Shown here piece after piece: positions 46,291-56,261 of a stretch of DNA of 64,000 nt (position 1 is its first letter; each line of letters starts with the position of its first letter). The stretch covers positions 8,616,060-8,680,059 of the forward strand of contig OX243819.1 in NCBI GenBank assembly GCA_945859605.1. The letters are read 5' to 3'. The notes beneath the pieces were generated by a model that worked only from the letters and a program-made list of their open reading frames with translations, did no database searches and was not told the origin of the DNA. Source of the stretch: Lumbricus rubellus. Lineage: Eukaryota; Annelida; Clitellata; Crassiclitellata; Lumbricidae. The translations under genes were made by a program, and so were the position numbers.

Positions 46291-46898
46291 GTAGTAGTCA
46301 TAGTAGTAATAGCAGTTGTAGTAGCAGCAGTAGCAGTAGCAGCAGTAATCATTTACCATTCTAATTGATCAGTGAAGCGCAAAACTCAAGTACACACGAA
46401 CGTCTGTTTGCATTGAAAAAAATGTGACATCGGTTCAATAAAGACAGATAAAAATAAATAAATAAACATTGCTAGAGCGCAAAGTCATTCGGTTCTTCAT
46501 TCGGACAACACCCATTAGGAGGATTTGTTGCTTATGGGCCTCTGTACCCACAAGAACCATGCGGATGTAGAGATGGATATGAACCGAATTCACTCATCTC
46601 GCTGCTCGACTCTTGTCTCTTTTGACTGATGAATCGATGGAGTACCCCCCTGAACTCGTTGGTCCCCTTCCTCCCGCGCTCGTCAGCCCCTGAACCGCAA
46701 CATATAGAGGTCAGCGTTACGTCAGTCGACTCACGGCTGACTGACGACCGAATGGAATGAAAATATATCTCACACAAAAACCGTCAATTCTAGCGACAGG
46801 AGTTTCCATCGACGAGTGGCGCTATATAGTCATGCCCCACAATAATAGATAATCACATTTATCAATGTTAGCACTGAGACCAACTCTACTGTATAGGC
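46291..46898. other. non-coding stretch, (GTA)n at its start
   Basis: (GTA)n/(GCA)n at 46290-46350 directly follows the mariner TA. At 46815-46828 the motif GAGTGGCGCTATAT marks another LINE-tail remnant. No gene. Confidence 0.45.
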
Positions 46899-47704
46899 CA
46901 GGGGTCTCAAACACGCGGCCCGCGGGCCGCATGCGGCCCGCGGACCCGAATAATGCGGCCCGCAAGAGCCATCTGGTTTTTTATTTATTTTTTACATTTA
47001 AAGAAAGAAATTGGTTAAAAACTGAATTCTGCTGATCTTTTGCGATTTGAACCAAGGTTCAAACTTTTTTCTTCTATGTTTTGCTATCGTAGGTAGCATA
47101 GACGTACGAAGCGGGGGTCCAGATGGGGAAAATGCCCCCTCCCAATTTCGGGTAACTCTGTTTTTCGAGAAAGGCAGACCCGAATAAATTTGCAAAAAAG
47201 CTAGAAATAGTATATTTCACACGATTTCAACCTGATGTCTATACACAAAGGTCCCCAACTTTTTTGTCTGGAAAATTAGTATTTTCCACCACGAGATTTA
47301 TTTTTCGGGCAGAAGTAATATCTTAGCGCCAGCCCCCCCCCCCCCCACTGCTGAAATCTCCCGTACGCCTATGGTAGGTAGGATAGGCCTATTACTAGGC
47401 TATTAGGTTTAATAAATGCGCTATTGATGCTCTTCATAGACCCTATATATATATATATATCTTTGTGACTCTGAGTTTTCAATTTTGTGTAAGACGTATA
47501 CCTACCATTATGGTCAGGCCTATACTGAAAGTATATAATATTATTAACTTAAGTGATTTTACAGGATTATATCATTATTACACATTGTCACCCTCACCCC
47601 ATATAAATAGTTTAACTTGCAAGACACAATTTTATGTTGCGGCCCGTGAGATACCGTAAATTTTCAAATTTGGCCCACACGATGACTTGAGTTTGAGACC
47701 CCTG
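46899..47704. mobile_element. non-autonomous hAT element, 806 bp including a nested MITE
   Basis: TIRs CAGGGGTCTCAAAC at 46899-46912 and inverted at 47691-47704, perfect over 14 bp. Perfect 8-bp duplication GTATAGGC (46891-46898, 47705-47712). Subterminal sequence is rich in GCGGCCCGC words. Without the nested element and its duplication the original was about 521 bp. No transposase frame. Confidence 0.93.
47097..47373. mobile_element. MITE nested in the hAT element, TIR CATAGGCGTACG
   Basis: TIRs CATAGACGTACG (left) and CATAGGCGTACG (right, inverted), 11 of 12 matching. Perfect 8-bp duplication GTAGGTAG (47089-47096, 47374-47381). Same family as 42817-43186: both continue GCGGGGGTCCAG or ACGGGGGTCCAG and then a run of C followed by AATTTCGGG. 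It inserted after the hAT copy, giving a relative age. Confidence 0.92.
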
Positions 47705-47712
47705 GTATAGGC

Positions 47713-48194
47713 CAAGCGTGCCAATAAAACCTAAATTGCAACTCAACCTAACACATAACATTAACACATCACAGCATATACTTTAACTCAAGTTGCTATT
47801 TTACCATTACTGAACAGCTAACCATTCTCAGGACCTTCCGTCCTTTTACATCCGGCGGATGAAGATCATTCAGTCAGGGCATTCAGAAATACCTCTGAGA
47901 TGCAGTTGTCTTCTTCTACTTGCAACACCTTTATCTGTGTCGCAATAGATGCACGCATAGTTGAACGCCACTAGACTCTAGAGTCTAGACTAGAGGGTAA
48001 CTTTTACAGTGAAGGTGTCATAGTTATGCGATTTTTGATTTATTATGATATGCGTAGGCTACTTAGGGACATTGAACGTTTTCATCAACTCTAATAGATT
48101 ATACTGTATTGGATGTTTGTTGCCATATAGGCCTATGTACACCAACATACGGATAGCAATTTTTTGGTCAATTAAAGAATATTTTTTATAATTA
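47713..48194. other. non-coding stretch, no gene recognised
   Basis: No supported gene. Confidence 0.4.
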
Positions 48195-48368
48195 AAGAAT
48201 ATTTATAATTATCATCGTATCTATCTTATCTTATCTATCTCAATACCTCATATTTATATTATAATATCATCTCATCTTATTTATCTAATCTGATCTGTCT
48301 TATCAATTGGTGCATTGGTCAATCAAAGAATATACCTATAAAATGTTATCTTGTCTTATCTTATCTCT
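48195..48368. repeat. (TATCT)n/(ATCTT)n degenerate array
   Basis: TATCTTATCTATC-type units in two patches. Confidence 0.7.
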
Positions 48369-48619
48369 CTCATAATATTAAGCTTGTCCTTAATAGTTCA
48401 TCTCAGATACTCTGTAGGCGCCGAAGCTGCATTGAATCAATGGACGATTGCCATCGTAGCCATCGCAGCAATCATCTCCTATGATCGGCAGCTGATAGAA
48501 AAGATCTTCGTCGTCACTTTAGAGGACGACACTCGCCACTCAGTCGTTGGCACTCAGTCTTCACTCTTCACTAGCATACCAATCGATCAGCTTGAAGCGT
48601 TCTGTCGAACCATCACCGT

Positions 48620-48978
48620 CCAATTCTGCCTCTGCCTCTTCCTCCTCCTCTGCCTCTGCCTCTTCCTCTGCCTCTTCCTCTGCCTCTTCCTCTTCCTCTT
48701 CCTCTTCCTCTGCCTCTGCCTCTGTCTCTCTCTGCCTCTGACTCTGCTCCTGCCTCTTCCTCTGCCTCTTCCTCTTCCTCTTCCTCTTCCTCTGCCTCTG
48801 CCTCTGCCTCTGCCTCTGTCTCTCTCTGCCTCTGACTCTGCTCTGTCTCTTCCTCTGCCTCTTCCTCTTCCTCTGCCTCTGCCTCTGCCTCTCTCTGCCT
48901 CTGACTCTGCTCCTGCCTCTTCCTCTGCCTCTTCCTCTTCCTCTGCCTCTGCCTCTGCCTCTCTCTGCCTCTGTACTC
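48620..48978. repeat. hexamer array (CTCTGC/CTCTTC) with higher-order unit
   Basis: About 350 bp of hexamers. A block containing GTCTCTCTCTGCCTCTGACT, then CTGCTCCTGCCTC recurs at about 48723, 48818, 48891 and 48958. The frame 48351-49016 reads through it and is not called a gene, although its first 90 codons are not low complexity. Confidence 0.88.
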
Positions 48979-49076
48979 GAATATGTTCTTCGGGGTCAGA
49001 CCGTGAACGTTGCTGACGTTTCAGGGAACACAGGTCACCGACCCAGGAAACGTTATTAATCTAAGTACGTCCCAAG

Positions 49077-49107
<31 letters not shown>

Positions 49108-49499
49108 ATGCTGATGCTGCTGTGTAGCCTCCCACCCCCACCTCCATCTTCCTTCTCAACCGATGACAACATCTTCCGTGATCCATCAAAAGCGTCCTTA
49201 GTACCCGAGGCCCTCCCTCTCTCTTCCAAAGTCCCCTCTCCCTCCTCCATCTCTGTCTTTCCCTCTGTGCCTATCCTTGTCTCTGTATATCTCTCTCTCT
49301 CCCACCACCTCGTCCAGTTTCTTTGGAACGTGAAACGACAATAATCTCAGCGGTCGAGAGTCGACAAAGCACGAAATTGAAAAGCAACGAACAACGCAAA
49401 TACGAGAGCGCAATGCAACGACCAAGACGTGTGTCCGTCTGTCGGTGTCTCTCTCTCAACGTGTGTGTGTGTTTCTGTCTTTGTCTATCTGTCTGCAAA
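48979..49499. other. non-coding stretch with (TGC)n at 49080-49122
   Basis: A short TGC/TGA array, then unique and CT-rich sequence. No supported gene. Confidence 0.4.
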
Positions 49500-49875
49500 T
49501 CAGTTATCTGTCAGTCAGGAGATCAAACATCCAATCACTCGTTAGGTCAGTCAGTCAGTCATTATATAGTTTTTACCAGTCAGCCAATCAATAAATCATC
49601 TATCAAGTCAATCAATCAGTAAAAAAATCATACATTCATTTATTCAGTCAGTCAAAAAACATTTTATTCACTTAATCAGTCAGTCAGTCAATAAATAATT
49701 TAATCAGTCAGTCAATAAATCATTCACTCAGTCAGTTAGTCATTAAATGATTTATTTAGTAAGTCAATGTAAAAATCATCGAACAAGACAGTCAGACATT
49801 TACTCATTAGCCCATACAGTCAAAAAGTCATTTTTTAGTCAATCATTTAGTCAGTCATTTAGTCAATCACAAAGA
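49500..49875. repeat. degenerate (CAGT)n/(CAAT)n array
   Basis: AGTCAGTCAGTCA and CAATAAAT mixed; similar to 14.17-14.41 kb but more decayed. Confidence 0.75.
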
Positions 49876-49883
49876 CACCACAT

Positions 49884-50150
49884 GCGTTACTGTAGGAATG
49901 CGAACAATAGTATATGTATGATCTTCTGCAAATATTATGTAGTATTTTAGTATGCCTACATACATGCATGCATGATGCATTATGCATACAATCATACATG
50001 CATGCACCCAGGCACAAACTGGGACCCACATCCCAGGGTCCACTCTGTTTTTCTCTATTCCGACCTCAGAAAACATCATTTTTGCCAGTAGCCTAGGGGC
50101 CTACTGGAGTCAGGAGTGGCAGCCTTGTAGTGGCACTAAATAAATCTTTG
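49884..50150 (+). mobile_element. unidentified interspersed repeat, copy 1
   Basis: It shares GTAGGAATGCxAACAAT and ATTATGTAGTA with copy 2 (50847-50895), followed in both by CATGCATGCATACAAT repeats. It then shares GGCACAAACxGGGACCCACA, TCCCAGGGT and GTGGCACTAAATAAATC with copy 3 (63800-63940). It ends in the same type of tail as the LINEs. Not recognised as a named family; possibly a SINE with a LINE-derived 3' end. Confidence 0.65.
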
Positions 50151-50222
50151 TAACGAATACGTGTGCATGTAGGCCTATGCAGAGCCTTCCATTACTGAGC
50201 TCTGGACCTATGCATTCATACA

Positions 50223-50274
50223 CATTCTCAGGGACGCATCGAGCTACATGTAGTTCGATGCGTCCCTGAGAATG
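50223..50274. repeat. 52-bp near-perfect palindrome
   Basis: Arms of 20 bp (50223-50242 and 50255-50274, starting CATTCTCAGGGACGCATCGA) are exact complements around a 12-bp centre that is itself palindromic except for its outer pair. Confidence 0.85.
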
Positions 50275-50846
50275 ACGTCAACATGTCGTCATCGGAGTCA
50301 GTGGATGGCAATAATTGGAAAGGCCGGAGAGACTACGGATCAGAGGCCGTGATTCAATAATGACTGTCAGACATCAGAACAGAACAGAATTCCAATGGCA
50401 GCCAAATGTTTAAATATTTAGCTACCGAGTCTGTCACGTGCTCTGTTTAACAATGCATTGTGCTTGAACGTTGGAGCCATTGATTTGAAGACCTCTGATG
50501 CTATTCAAAATACGTTTTGTGGACGTCTTACTTATAGGATTGGGAGAGAATGTCGTCAGGTCATGCAGGTAATGCCATATGTGCCCGAAGCATGCTTATG
50601 TAAAATTGTTATTCTAGCTAGGCCTATATATATGTTCCCCAAGCATGCTTATTAATCTAAAATTGCTATTCTAATGACGGTGTCTATGTGCGCTTGTGGA
50701 CCGACAAATTCCCGTCAAAGCTATAAATCCTGTGGCGGCCTTGAACGGTTGAGATCACATTTTCCAGTCGAAGTGCCAGGATTTTATGTCTGGGGTCGGA
50801 TTGATTTCTGGGTGCAAAAGATGGCGACGATAGGAAGCAGCACGCA
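50275..50846. other. non-coding stretch, no gene recognised
   Basis: A short duplicated phrase (GAAGCATGCTTAT.TAAAATTG at about 50588 and CAAGCATGCTTATTAATCTA near 50640). No supported gene. Confidence 0.4.
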
Positions 50847-50896
50847 CTGTAGGAATGCAAACAATATTGTGATCTTATGCAAGTATTATGTAGTAC

Positions 50897-51082
50897 CTAC
50901 ATGCATGCATACAATCGTGCATGCATACAATCGTGCATGCATACAATCATGCATGCATACAATCATGCATGCATACAATCATGCATGCATGCAATCATGC
51001 ATGCATACAATCGTGCATGCATACAATCATGCATGCATACAATCATGCATGCATACAATCATGCACGCAAACAATCATGCAT
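50897..51082. repeat. 16-bp minisatellite, about 11 units
   Basis: Unit ATGCATACAATCATGC with CAT/CGT variants. The unit includes the alternating palindrome GCATGCATGC. Confidence 0.92.
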
Positions 51083-51130
51083 GTGACATGACCAACCGAC
51101 TTTTGTCCTTCCTCTCTGTATCAGTACATC

Positions 51131-51163
51131 CAGAGCCTTCTATTACTGTAATAGAAGGCTCTG
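51131..51163. repeat. 33-bp perfect palindrome, 16-bp arms, 1-nt centre
   Basis: CAGAGCCTTCTATTAC (51131-51146) and its exact complement (51148-51163). Beside copy 1, only the left half remains at about 50180. Confidence 0.88.
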
Positions 51164-52250
51164 AGTACATCTATGTAGACCAATAATTGATACGCCAGAT
51201 GTTGACCTGCATGGTTGCTGCTTGCATTTGGAGCGCCATCGGTTGTCACCTTCTGTATTATGCAACAGCGCTACATAAGTTGATAATTAATTGTAACACT
51301 GAGAGTAGTCCGCAGTAAAAGCAGTGGCGGCACTTTGTAGCCTACTCTGTTGCAGCCATCAGTTCAACTCTGCGCACCTTGGACTAATGCAACCTTTCAG
51401 AAATTTCAATATGCGGAGAATATCTGCTGCTAACAACCAACATCATAACATTCCGCAGATGAACTTTTACGATACTTCGTAATGTACATCTGTAACGTCC
51501 TATGAGGCCGCTACAATTTAACGTCCTTGTAAGGCCGCTTTTACTTACTTACCAAATTATTTTATTAGATATCGCGGTTCTATTTTTAGTCCATCACATA
51601 GATGGTATATTTTTGCGAAGGTCGTCATGACGACAGGAGACTACTGTATTCGAGGCTTCTGTCGAGGCTTCTGAGTCCTCTTATGGTAGCCAATCGCAGT
51701 AGTTTCCCCGTCCTATCAGAGGCCGAGGTTTGCTTCCGACTGTCGCTTTTGCGTGTCAGCCTTTGATTGGTCGATCCGGACCACGTGACCGCTTCCAACG
51801 CCGAAATGCGCAGTCGACTGGAGGTTTTCATCGGGGTGAGAGCTCGGCTCGGGAAGATCAGAAATTCCGTATATTCTGGGTCTAAAAATGCTGATTGTGT
51901 GGCTGATTGCCTGATTTCATGAATATGAATATACCGTTGACTAAGCGACTGGTTTTGGGACAGTTTGCAGCTGATTCTGTGTGAATCTTTATTGTCATAT
52001 ATTCCAATATTCGGACAAGAAATCTTCCGATCTTCTTTCATATTTGAATGCGAGTGTTGGCCAAATTGCACGGAAATTGCCAGGGAAGTATTAACTAATC
52101 TAATTGCTCCATAACAGAATCCGAAACCAAGGGTAGTTAATTAATTAGATATTAATGTTCATGGATAATAAGAATTGAAACCTAAGTTGATATTGTATTT
52201 CGGTTGAAAGCTACAGTCCGAATTGTGATTCATTATACCTGACTGTTAAT

Positions 52251-52258
52251 TATAAAAC
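52251..52258 (+). promoter_or_regulatory. candidate TATA box of the LTR
   Basis: TATAAAAC lies about 210 bp upstream of the ORF start, a spacing that would give a leader of about 180 nt. Candidate only; other A/T-rich sites are present. Confidence 0.4.
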
Positions 52259-52424
52259 GCGATTACTAGAATCAAGGTTGTGCAAGCCTGTTGATTATTT
52301 ACGGAGATTCTGCTGACTTTAAAGACATATTGCATAGCTATTGAAGAACAATATCTAGGCCCGATCACAGATGTTAATTGTTAGCAACGCTTGTACATTA
52401 TACTCAGTTGAATTGCTTAATTAA

Positions 52425-52450
52425 AATAAATCAAATCTGACGTTAATAAA
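52425..52450 (+). terminator. candidate polyadenylation signals in the LTR
   Basis: AATAAA at 52425-52430 and 52445-52450 precede the ATG by 12-37 bp. In the 3' LTR the equivalents (57209, 57229) would end the transcript at about the ATG, placing the R/U5 border there. Confidence 0.5.
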
Positions 52451-52461
52451 ATAACTGAATA

Positions 52462-55092
52462 ATGGAAACTTCTATAAGGTCTGAGGATCACTCTGATGAG
52501 GAATTAGAGGAATGCATAGCTGAAGGGGAGAAGGGAGGAACCCCTGACCGTCTTGACGAATTAGAAGTAAAGGGTAAACAAGTTGGGGAACTTTTACTAA
52601 CTGTGTCAGAAACCCTGGGGATGTTTATGGAACGACAAGAGTCCCAATTCAAGAGCCTTAGTCAAGAGATAGGCCGCTTACAAGAGCAACACCATCGGGG
52701 TAGTCTTTCCCGAGAAGAAGGTGAGGTAATGAGGGAAAAGAGAAGGGAAGGGTTGACCACATCTAAGGATTGGGGATTTACACAATCTGTTGAAGGGGAT
52801 TCGAACCCAGACGGTCTTCAATTAGAGGAAGCCGTCGTTCCCAGACCGGGAACCGCAGACATATGTCGCCACTCGACCGAAGCCATTCCTGGTACCGATG
52901 AGAGACATCCCCGTCCTGAGGTGGGAGACCCAACCCTAAACTACGACTTTACCAGAGGGAAATCAATGGATCCCGTAGATCTTACTTACTTAGTTGAACC
53001 TGTAGTCTTACCTGACAGCAGAGAACCCCTTCAACAGTGCGGCGCCTCGATTGAAATCCTAGGGCGGGCCCCTACCACTTGGGAGGCTGAAGAGCATTAC
53101 CAAGGGTGGGACCCGAGGTCACGTGGGCTTCTTTCGAGGTGGGGGCAGGCCGTTACACTTGGTACCAGAGCTAGTGGGGTTTTGAAATTAAGGTCAGATA
53201 CAGAGGTTCAAATCCAATCTAGTGCAGATACAATTGACACCAGATTAAGTAAGGTGAAAGTAAGCTCAGGTACATTTGGTCCTAGACTAAGTGAGGTTTG
53301 GGAACTAGGTTCAAATACAGCTGACGCTCAGGTCCAACTTAGTCAAGATACAAGGGCCAGAAAAGAACCCGAAATTGTTAGGAATGAAACTGTCTATCAT
53401 AGAGATTTAAATACGATTTATGGAAGTTCTGACTATGAGTCGTATATGCGCAAGAAACAAAACCGGTTAAATAGAGATATAACCGAACAATTGAAAAATA
53501 ATAGTGAAGACTTAGAAATAACTGATATGCGGCCTTTACATCGATTTGTGCTCGACCCAAATGCGATAGCTATAGGGCAAGACTGTTTGAAAACATGTAC
53601 TAACTCTGGAATGTTAGTTGTAGATAAATCAAATGGGGATTTGTCGTTCACACGAGAGTACGACTGGGGTCCACGAGATGCACATCCTCGTCTCATGCCA
53701 TCTGTAACTCCACGGGCTGCCACCTTCCCATACTCGTCGTACGAATTCATGAACACTGAAGCTGAAAATCTTCGACGATCAACTGCAATTCCTCCACGAA
53801 TCATCTCTTCGAAGAATGTGGGTGTGCACGACGTCCAGGTACGTGAAATGAAACCTGAATCAGAAAAGATCGCGTTCGCTTCTGCTTCGATTCCTCGTAT
53901 GCCCACCCTGACGACATCTTCGAGTCGGCCGATAATGTCAACGATGTCTTCGTCGCTAAAAACTCAGGTTACCCAGAGCTACGAATACTTACCTCGTGAG
54001 ACAGTACAACCCATCTTCGTACCATACTACGGTCCAGTCTCGTACAATGAACGGGTTGCCCTGGCGAAACAATTAATGCAGTGGCCAACAATGAAACCGA
54101 TTGTCGCGGGTGGTCTCCAAGATGAACTGCCTAACCCGTTCATACTCGGGAGCGGTGTTGCTTCTGAAGAACCGCCCACAATCGTCAGCTCTTATGCTCG
54201 AGAGTTGTCACCGAAAAAGGACACTGCCGAACCGTCTCGATCTGAACCAATTGCTCGTGAAAGGAAAGAACCTGCTGGGAAACTACCAACTGAATATTCA
54301 AATTTCCCAGATAGAAGAACGACATCATCAATGAAGCTGGACCGATACAACGAACAGGTATCTGAACTGATCCTTGGACTTTCCTGGATGAAAGACGAAA
54401 ATGTACTTTGGCATGTCGGTCGCAACTGGATTCTGGCGGGAAGTCACCGATTCGACGTTCACTGCAAGCCACGTGTAAAACTGTGTCGCAGAATAGTAGC
54501 TTCTCGTGACCATGAAAGAAAGGAAGGAATCCGTGTCGTGCAAGCGAATTCGAAAACTTCGGAGGAGTTTTGGACCAGCCAGCCGGAAGGTGCAGGAACC
54601 GAAACTCCACGCCTGAAGGAAACTTCAGACTCGTCGAATCTACTCCCTCTACAGGTGGTAGCCCGGAATCCTTCAAACGAGGATGTGCATCCTTCTCCCG
54701 GCTTCGCAAATCCTCCCTCCGTTGGTGTACATCTTCCGTCTGTTCTTGCCAACTTCTCTTCGGAAGATGTGCATCTTCCCTACGTCCTCGCCGCCTATCG
54801 AGCAAGTGAAAGTGAAAGCACCGGATTCACACCTAACCGGCTGTTCCTGTCAAGAGAGTTGTGCATGCCGATCGATTTAGTTCTAGGAGCTGTCCAAGTT
54901 GCAAATGCTTTGTCTAATACCGATGATTTTGTTGTGAATCAAATTGAGAATGTGCATAATAATTTTGAAATTGCTCGAAGATTTATGCAGCGCCATGTCA
55001 ATAACAGAAATTTCCGGTATGACATGAGAGTGAAACCCGCTAGGTTTCCCATAGGGTCCTGGGTTTGGGTAGGCTTATTAACGTATATGTAA
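52462..55092 (+). CDS. 876-aa polyprotein-like ORF of the LTR element, starting inside the 5' LTR
   Basis: Not recognised as a whole. Residues 1-28 are acidic. Residues about 29-78 look like a coiled coil (LLTVSETLGMFMERQESQF, then LSQEIGRLQEQ). Residues 232-300 hold about three degenerate repeats (RASGVLKLRSDT, RLSKVKVSSGT, RLSEVWELGSNT). No CCHC knuckle is visible. LILGLSWMKDENVLW at 636-650 resembles the end of gypsy proteases (ILGLDWL), but I see no catalytic DTG or DSG. After a short repeat of DVHLP-like words, LPYVLAAYRASESESTGFTP (772-791) and MPIDL (802-806) match the end of the integrase core, and GSWVWV (865-870) the start of the chromatin-side domain. Reverse transcriptase, RNase H and most of the integrase are missing. 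The frame is uninterrupted across the LTR end and primer binding site. It could be a structural protein for a non-autonomous element, or an in-frame deletion product. Confidence 0.75.
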   Translation: METSIRSEDHSDEELEECIAEGEKGGTPDRLDELEVKGKQVGELLLTVSETLGMFMERQESQFKSLSQEIGRLQEQHHRGSLSREEGEVMREKRREGLTTSKDWGFTQSVEGDSNPDGLQLEEAVVPRPGTADICRHSTEAIPGTDERHPRPEVGDPTLNYDFTRGKSMDPVDLTYLVEPVVLPDSREPLQQCGASIEILGRAPTTWEAEEHYQGWDPRSRGLLSRWGQAVTLGTRASGVLKLRSDTEVQIQSSADTIDTRLSKVKVSSGTFGPRLSEVWELGSNTADAQVQLSQDTRARKEPEIVRNETVYHRDLNTIYGSSDYESYMRKKQNRLNRDITEQLKNNSEDLEITDMRPLHRFVLDPNAIAIGQDCLKTCTNSGMLVVDKSNGDLSFTREYDWGPRDAHPRLMPSVTPRAATFPYSSYEFMNTEAENLRRSTAIPPRIISSKNVGVHDVQVREMKPESEKIAFASASIPRMPTLTTSSSRPIMSTMSSSLKTQVTQSYEYLPRETVQPIFVPYYGPVSYNERVALAKQLMQWPTMKPIVAGGLQDELPNPFILGSGVASEEPPTIVSSYARELSPKKDTAEPSRSEPIARERKEPAGKLPTEYSNFPDRRTTSSMKLDRYNEQVSELILGLSWMKDENVLWHVGRNWILAGSHRFDVHCKPRVKLCRRIVASRDHERKEGIRVVQANSKTSEEFWTSQPEGAGTETPRLKETSDSSNLLPLQVVARNPSNEDVHPSPGFANPPSVGVHLPSVLANFSSEDVHLPYVLAAYRASESESTGFTPNRLFLSRELCMPIDLVLGAVQVANALSNTDDFVVNQIENVHNNFEIARRFMQRHVNNRNFRYDMRVKPARFPIGSWVWVGLLTYM
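53160..53171 (+). other. candidate primer binding site
   Basis: TGGTACCAGAGC starts 2 nt after the 5' LTR, where the tRNA primer site belongs, and begins with TGG, the complement of the tRNA CCA end. It resembles the TGGTATCAGAGC sites of many gypsy elements. It is also coding (Leu-Gly-Thr-Arg-Ala). Confidence 0.75.
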
Positions 55093-56261
55093 TGTAAGAT
55101 AATATCGCGTAATGGCGATAGGTTTAGGCTTTGGCGAGAAGCCTGGTTTTAGTTCCTTTGGATGAAAATGCATATGAATTTTTGTTTCTAGACTTGATCT
55201 AGGTTAGATCATGGGGGTAGGTAAGAATTGTTACTTGTTGTTCTATTTGCATTGTTTTCTTTGTTGCCACGAAGAAGGGCAAGAATGCTGTGCTTGTTTG
55301 TAGTATAGAAGATGTGATTGCATAACCATGATTAATTGTATAATCTATGATGAGATTATTGGCTATTTTGAATTCTATACGGTTAGTGAAGGCAGGGTTC
55401 GGATGTAGAATAGTGGGTTGTAATTGTCCAGACAGCGTTACGGGTCTATTCTATTATATTCCGTCCTGTAAGGTGGACGTAGAAAGTCTATTGCATAAGT
55501 CAAGGAGAAATCCGTACTAGCTTCTTGGGTATGTTTCCCTGAATAGTAAATCCTTTGTTTGCTAGTTCCGGAAGGTCTGCTCTGTTATGCTCCGTCTTGT
55601 AAGGTAGACGTCGACAGACTATTACATAGGTCAAGGAGAAATCCGTCCTAGTGTGGCTTGGGTATGCTTCGCTAAGCAGTAAAGCCTTTGCTTAATAGTT
55701 CAGCCCTAGTAACATGTAAGGTGGATAATGAGGTGTTGATTGCCCATCGTTGATAGCGATAGTATGTTGAGCTAAGGAAGAGAGTTTTCCTAGAAATCTC
55801 TTTGGTTACGGGTGAAGATAGAATTTGAAGAAATAGTCTTCCTTTATTGTGTAATGTGCATTTGATTCATAGTATTGGTAACCTGTTAAATTGGATTCTA
55901 ATGTGCTGATTTGTTAGTATAATCGTTAAGTAAGATTTGGTGCCAGAGCAGGGAATATGTGTTCGGAAGACATTTAAGTATCCTAGTAAGTGGCTCCGAG
56001 CAAGTGATGGATTAGGAATGATGATTATAATTTGTGTTAACTGTAAATTTGTTCAGCACAGAGATTCTTTGTGATACCCTTTAATTGCTGAGGTCAGTTT
56101 CGTGATGTGCATAAGTGTAGACTTGATTTATTTTAGGCATGAACATACCGAGTTGTCGGTACAACTTGTGTTATAGCAGGTGTTAGTTAAGGATTGCTTG
56201 TTTATATTGTTTGGTTTCGGACCCTGTTCTGGAAATTTTCCATTAAGTGGAAAATTGGATT
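55093..56261 (+). other. internal non-coding region of the LTR element
   Basis: About 1.17 kb with no frame of note between the ORF stop and the purine tract. It includes a tandem duplication at 55443-55700. Confidence 0.7.
55443..55700 (+). repeat. tandem duplication, 131-bp period, inside the LTR element
   Basis: Two diverged units share CCGTC(C/T)TGTAAGGT.GACGT, TCAAGGAGAAATCCGT and TTGGGTATG. Divergence between units is far higher than between the LTRs, so the duplication predates this insertion. Confidence 0.85.

Larger units (their letters stand above)
50847..51163 (+). mobile_element. unidentified interspersed repeat, copy 2, with expanded minisatellite
   Basis: The 5' part matches copy 1 (GTAGGAATGCAAACAAT). 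The CATGCATACAAT segment has expanded to a 16-bp minisatellite, and the 3' end carries a palindrome whose left half (CAGAGCCTTCxATTACTG) also occurs at 50180 beside copy 1. Confidence 0.6.
51491..53157 (+). repeat. 5' LTR, 1667 bp, contains the start of the ORF
   Basis: TG...CA ends with 6-bp inverted termini TGTAAC/GTTACA. The LTR contains a TATA-like box (52251), two AATAAA signals just before the ATG (52425, 52445) and 232 codons of the long frame (52462-53157). It ends exactly on a codon boundary. On this reading, U3 is up to about 52280, R to about 52465, and U5 is the coding part. Confidence 0.93.

Noticed and set aside
48351..49016. 221-codon frame with a hydrophobic start
   Set aside because: More than half is translated hexamer repeat; the first 90 codons show no motif. 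An exon cannot be excluded.
51625..52071. 148-codon minus-strand frame, present in both LTRs
   Set aside because: It is identical in the two LTRs only because the LTRs are identical; no recognisable motif, and it lies antisense in the U3 region.
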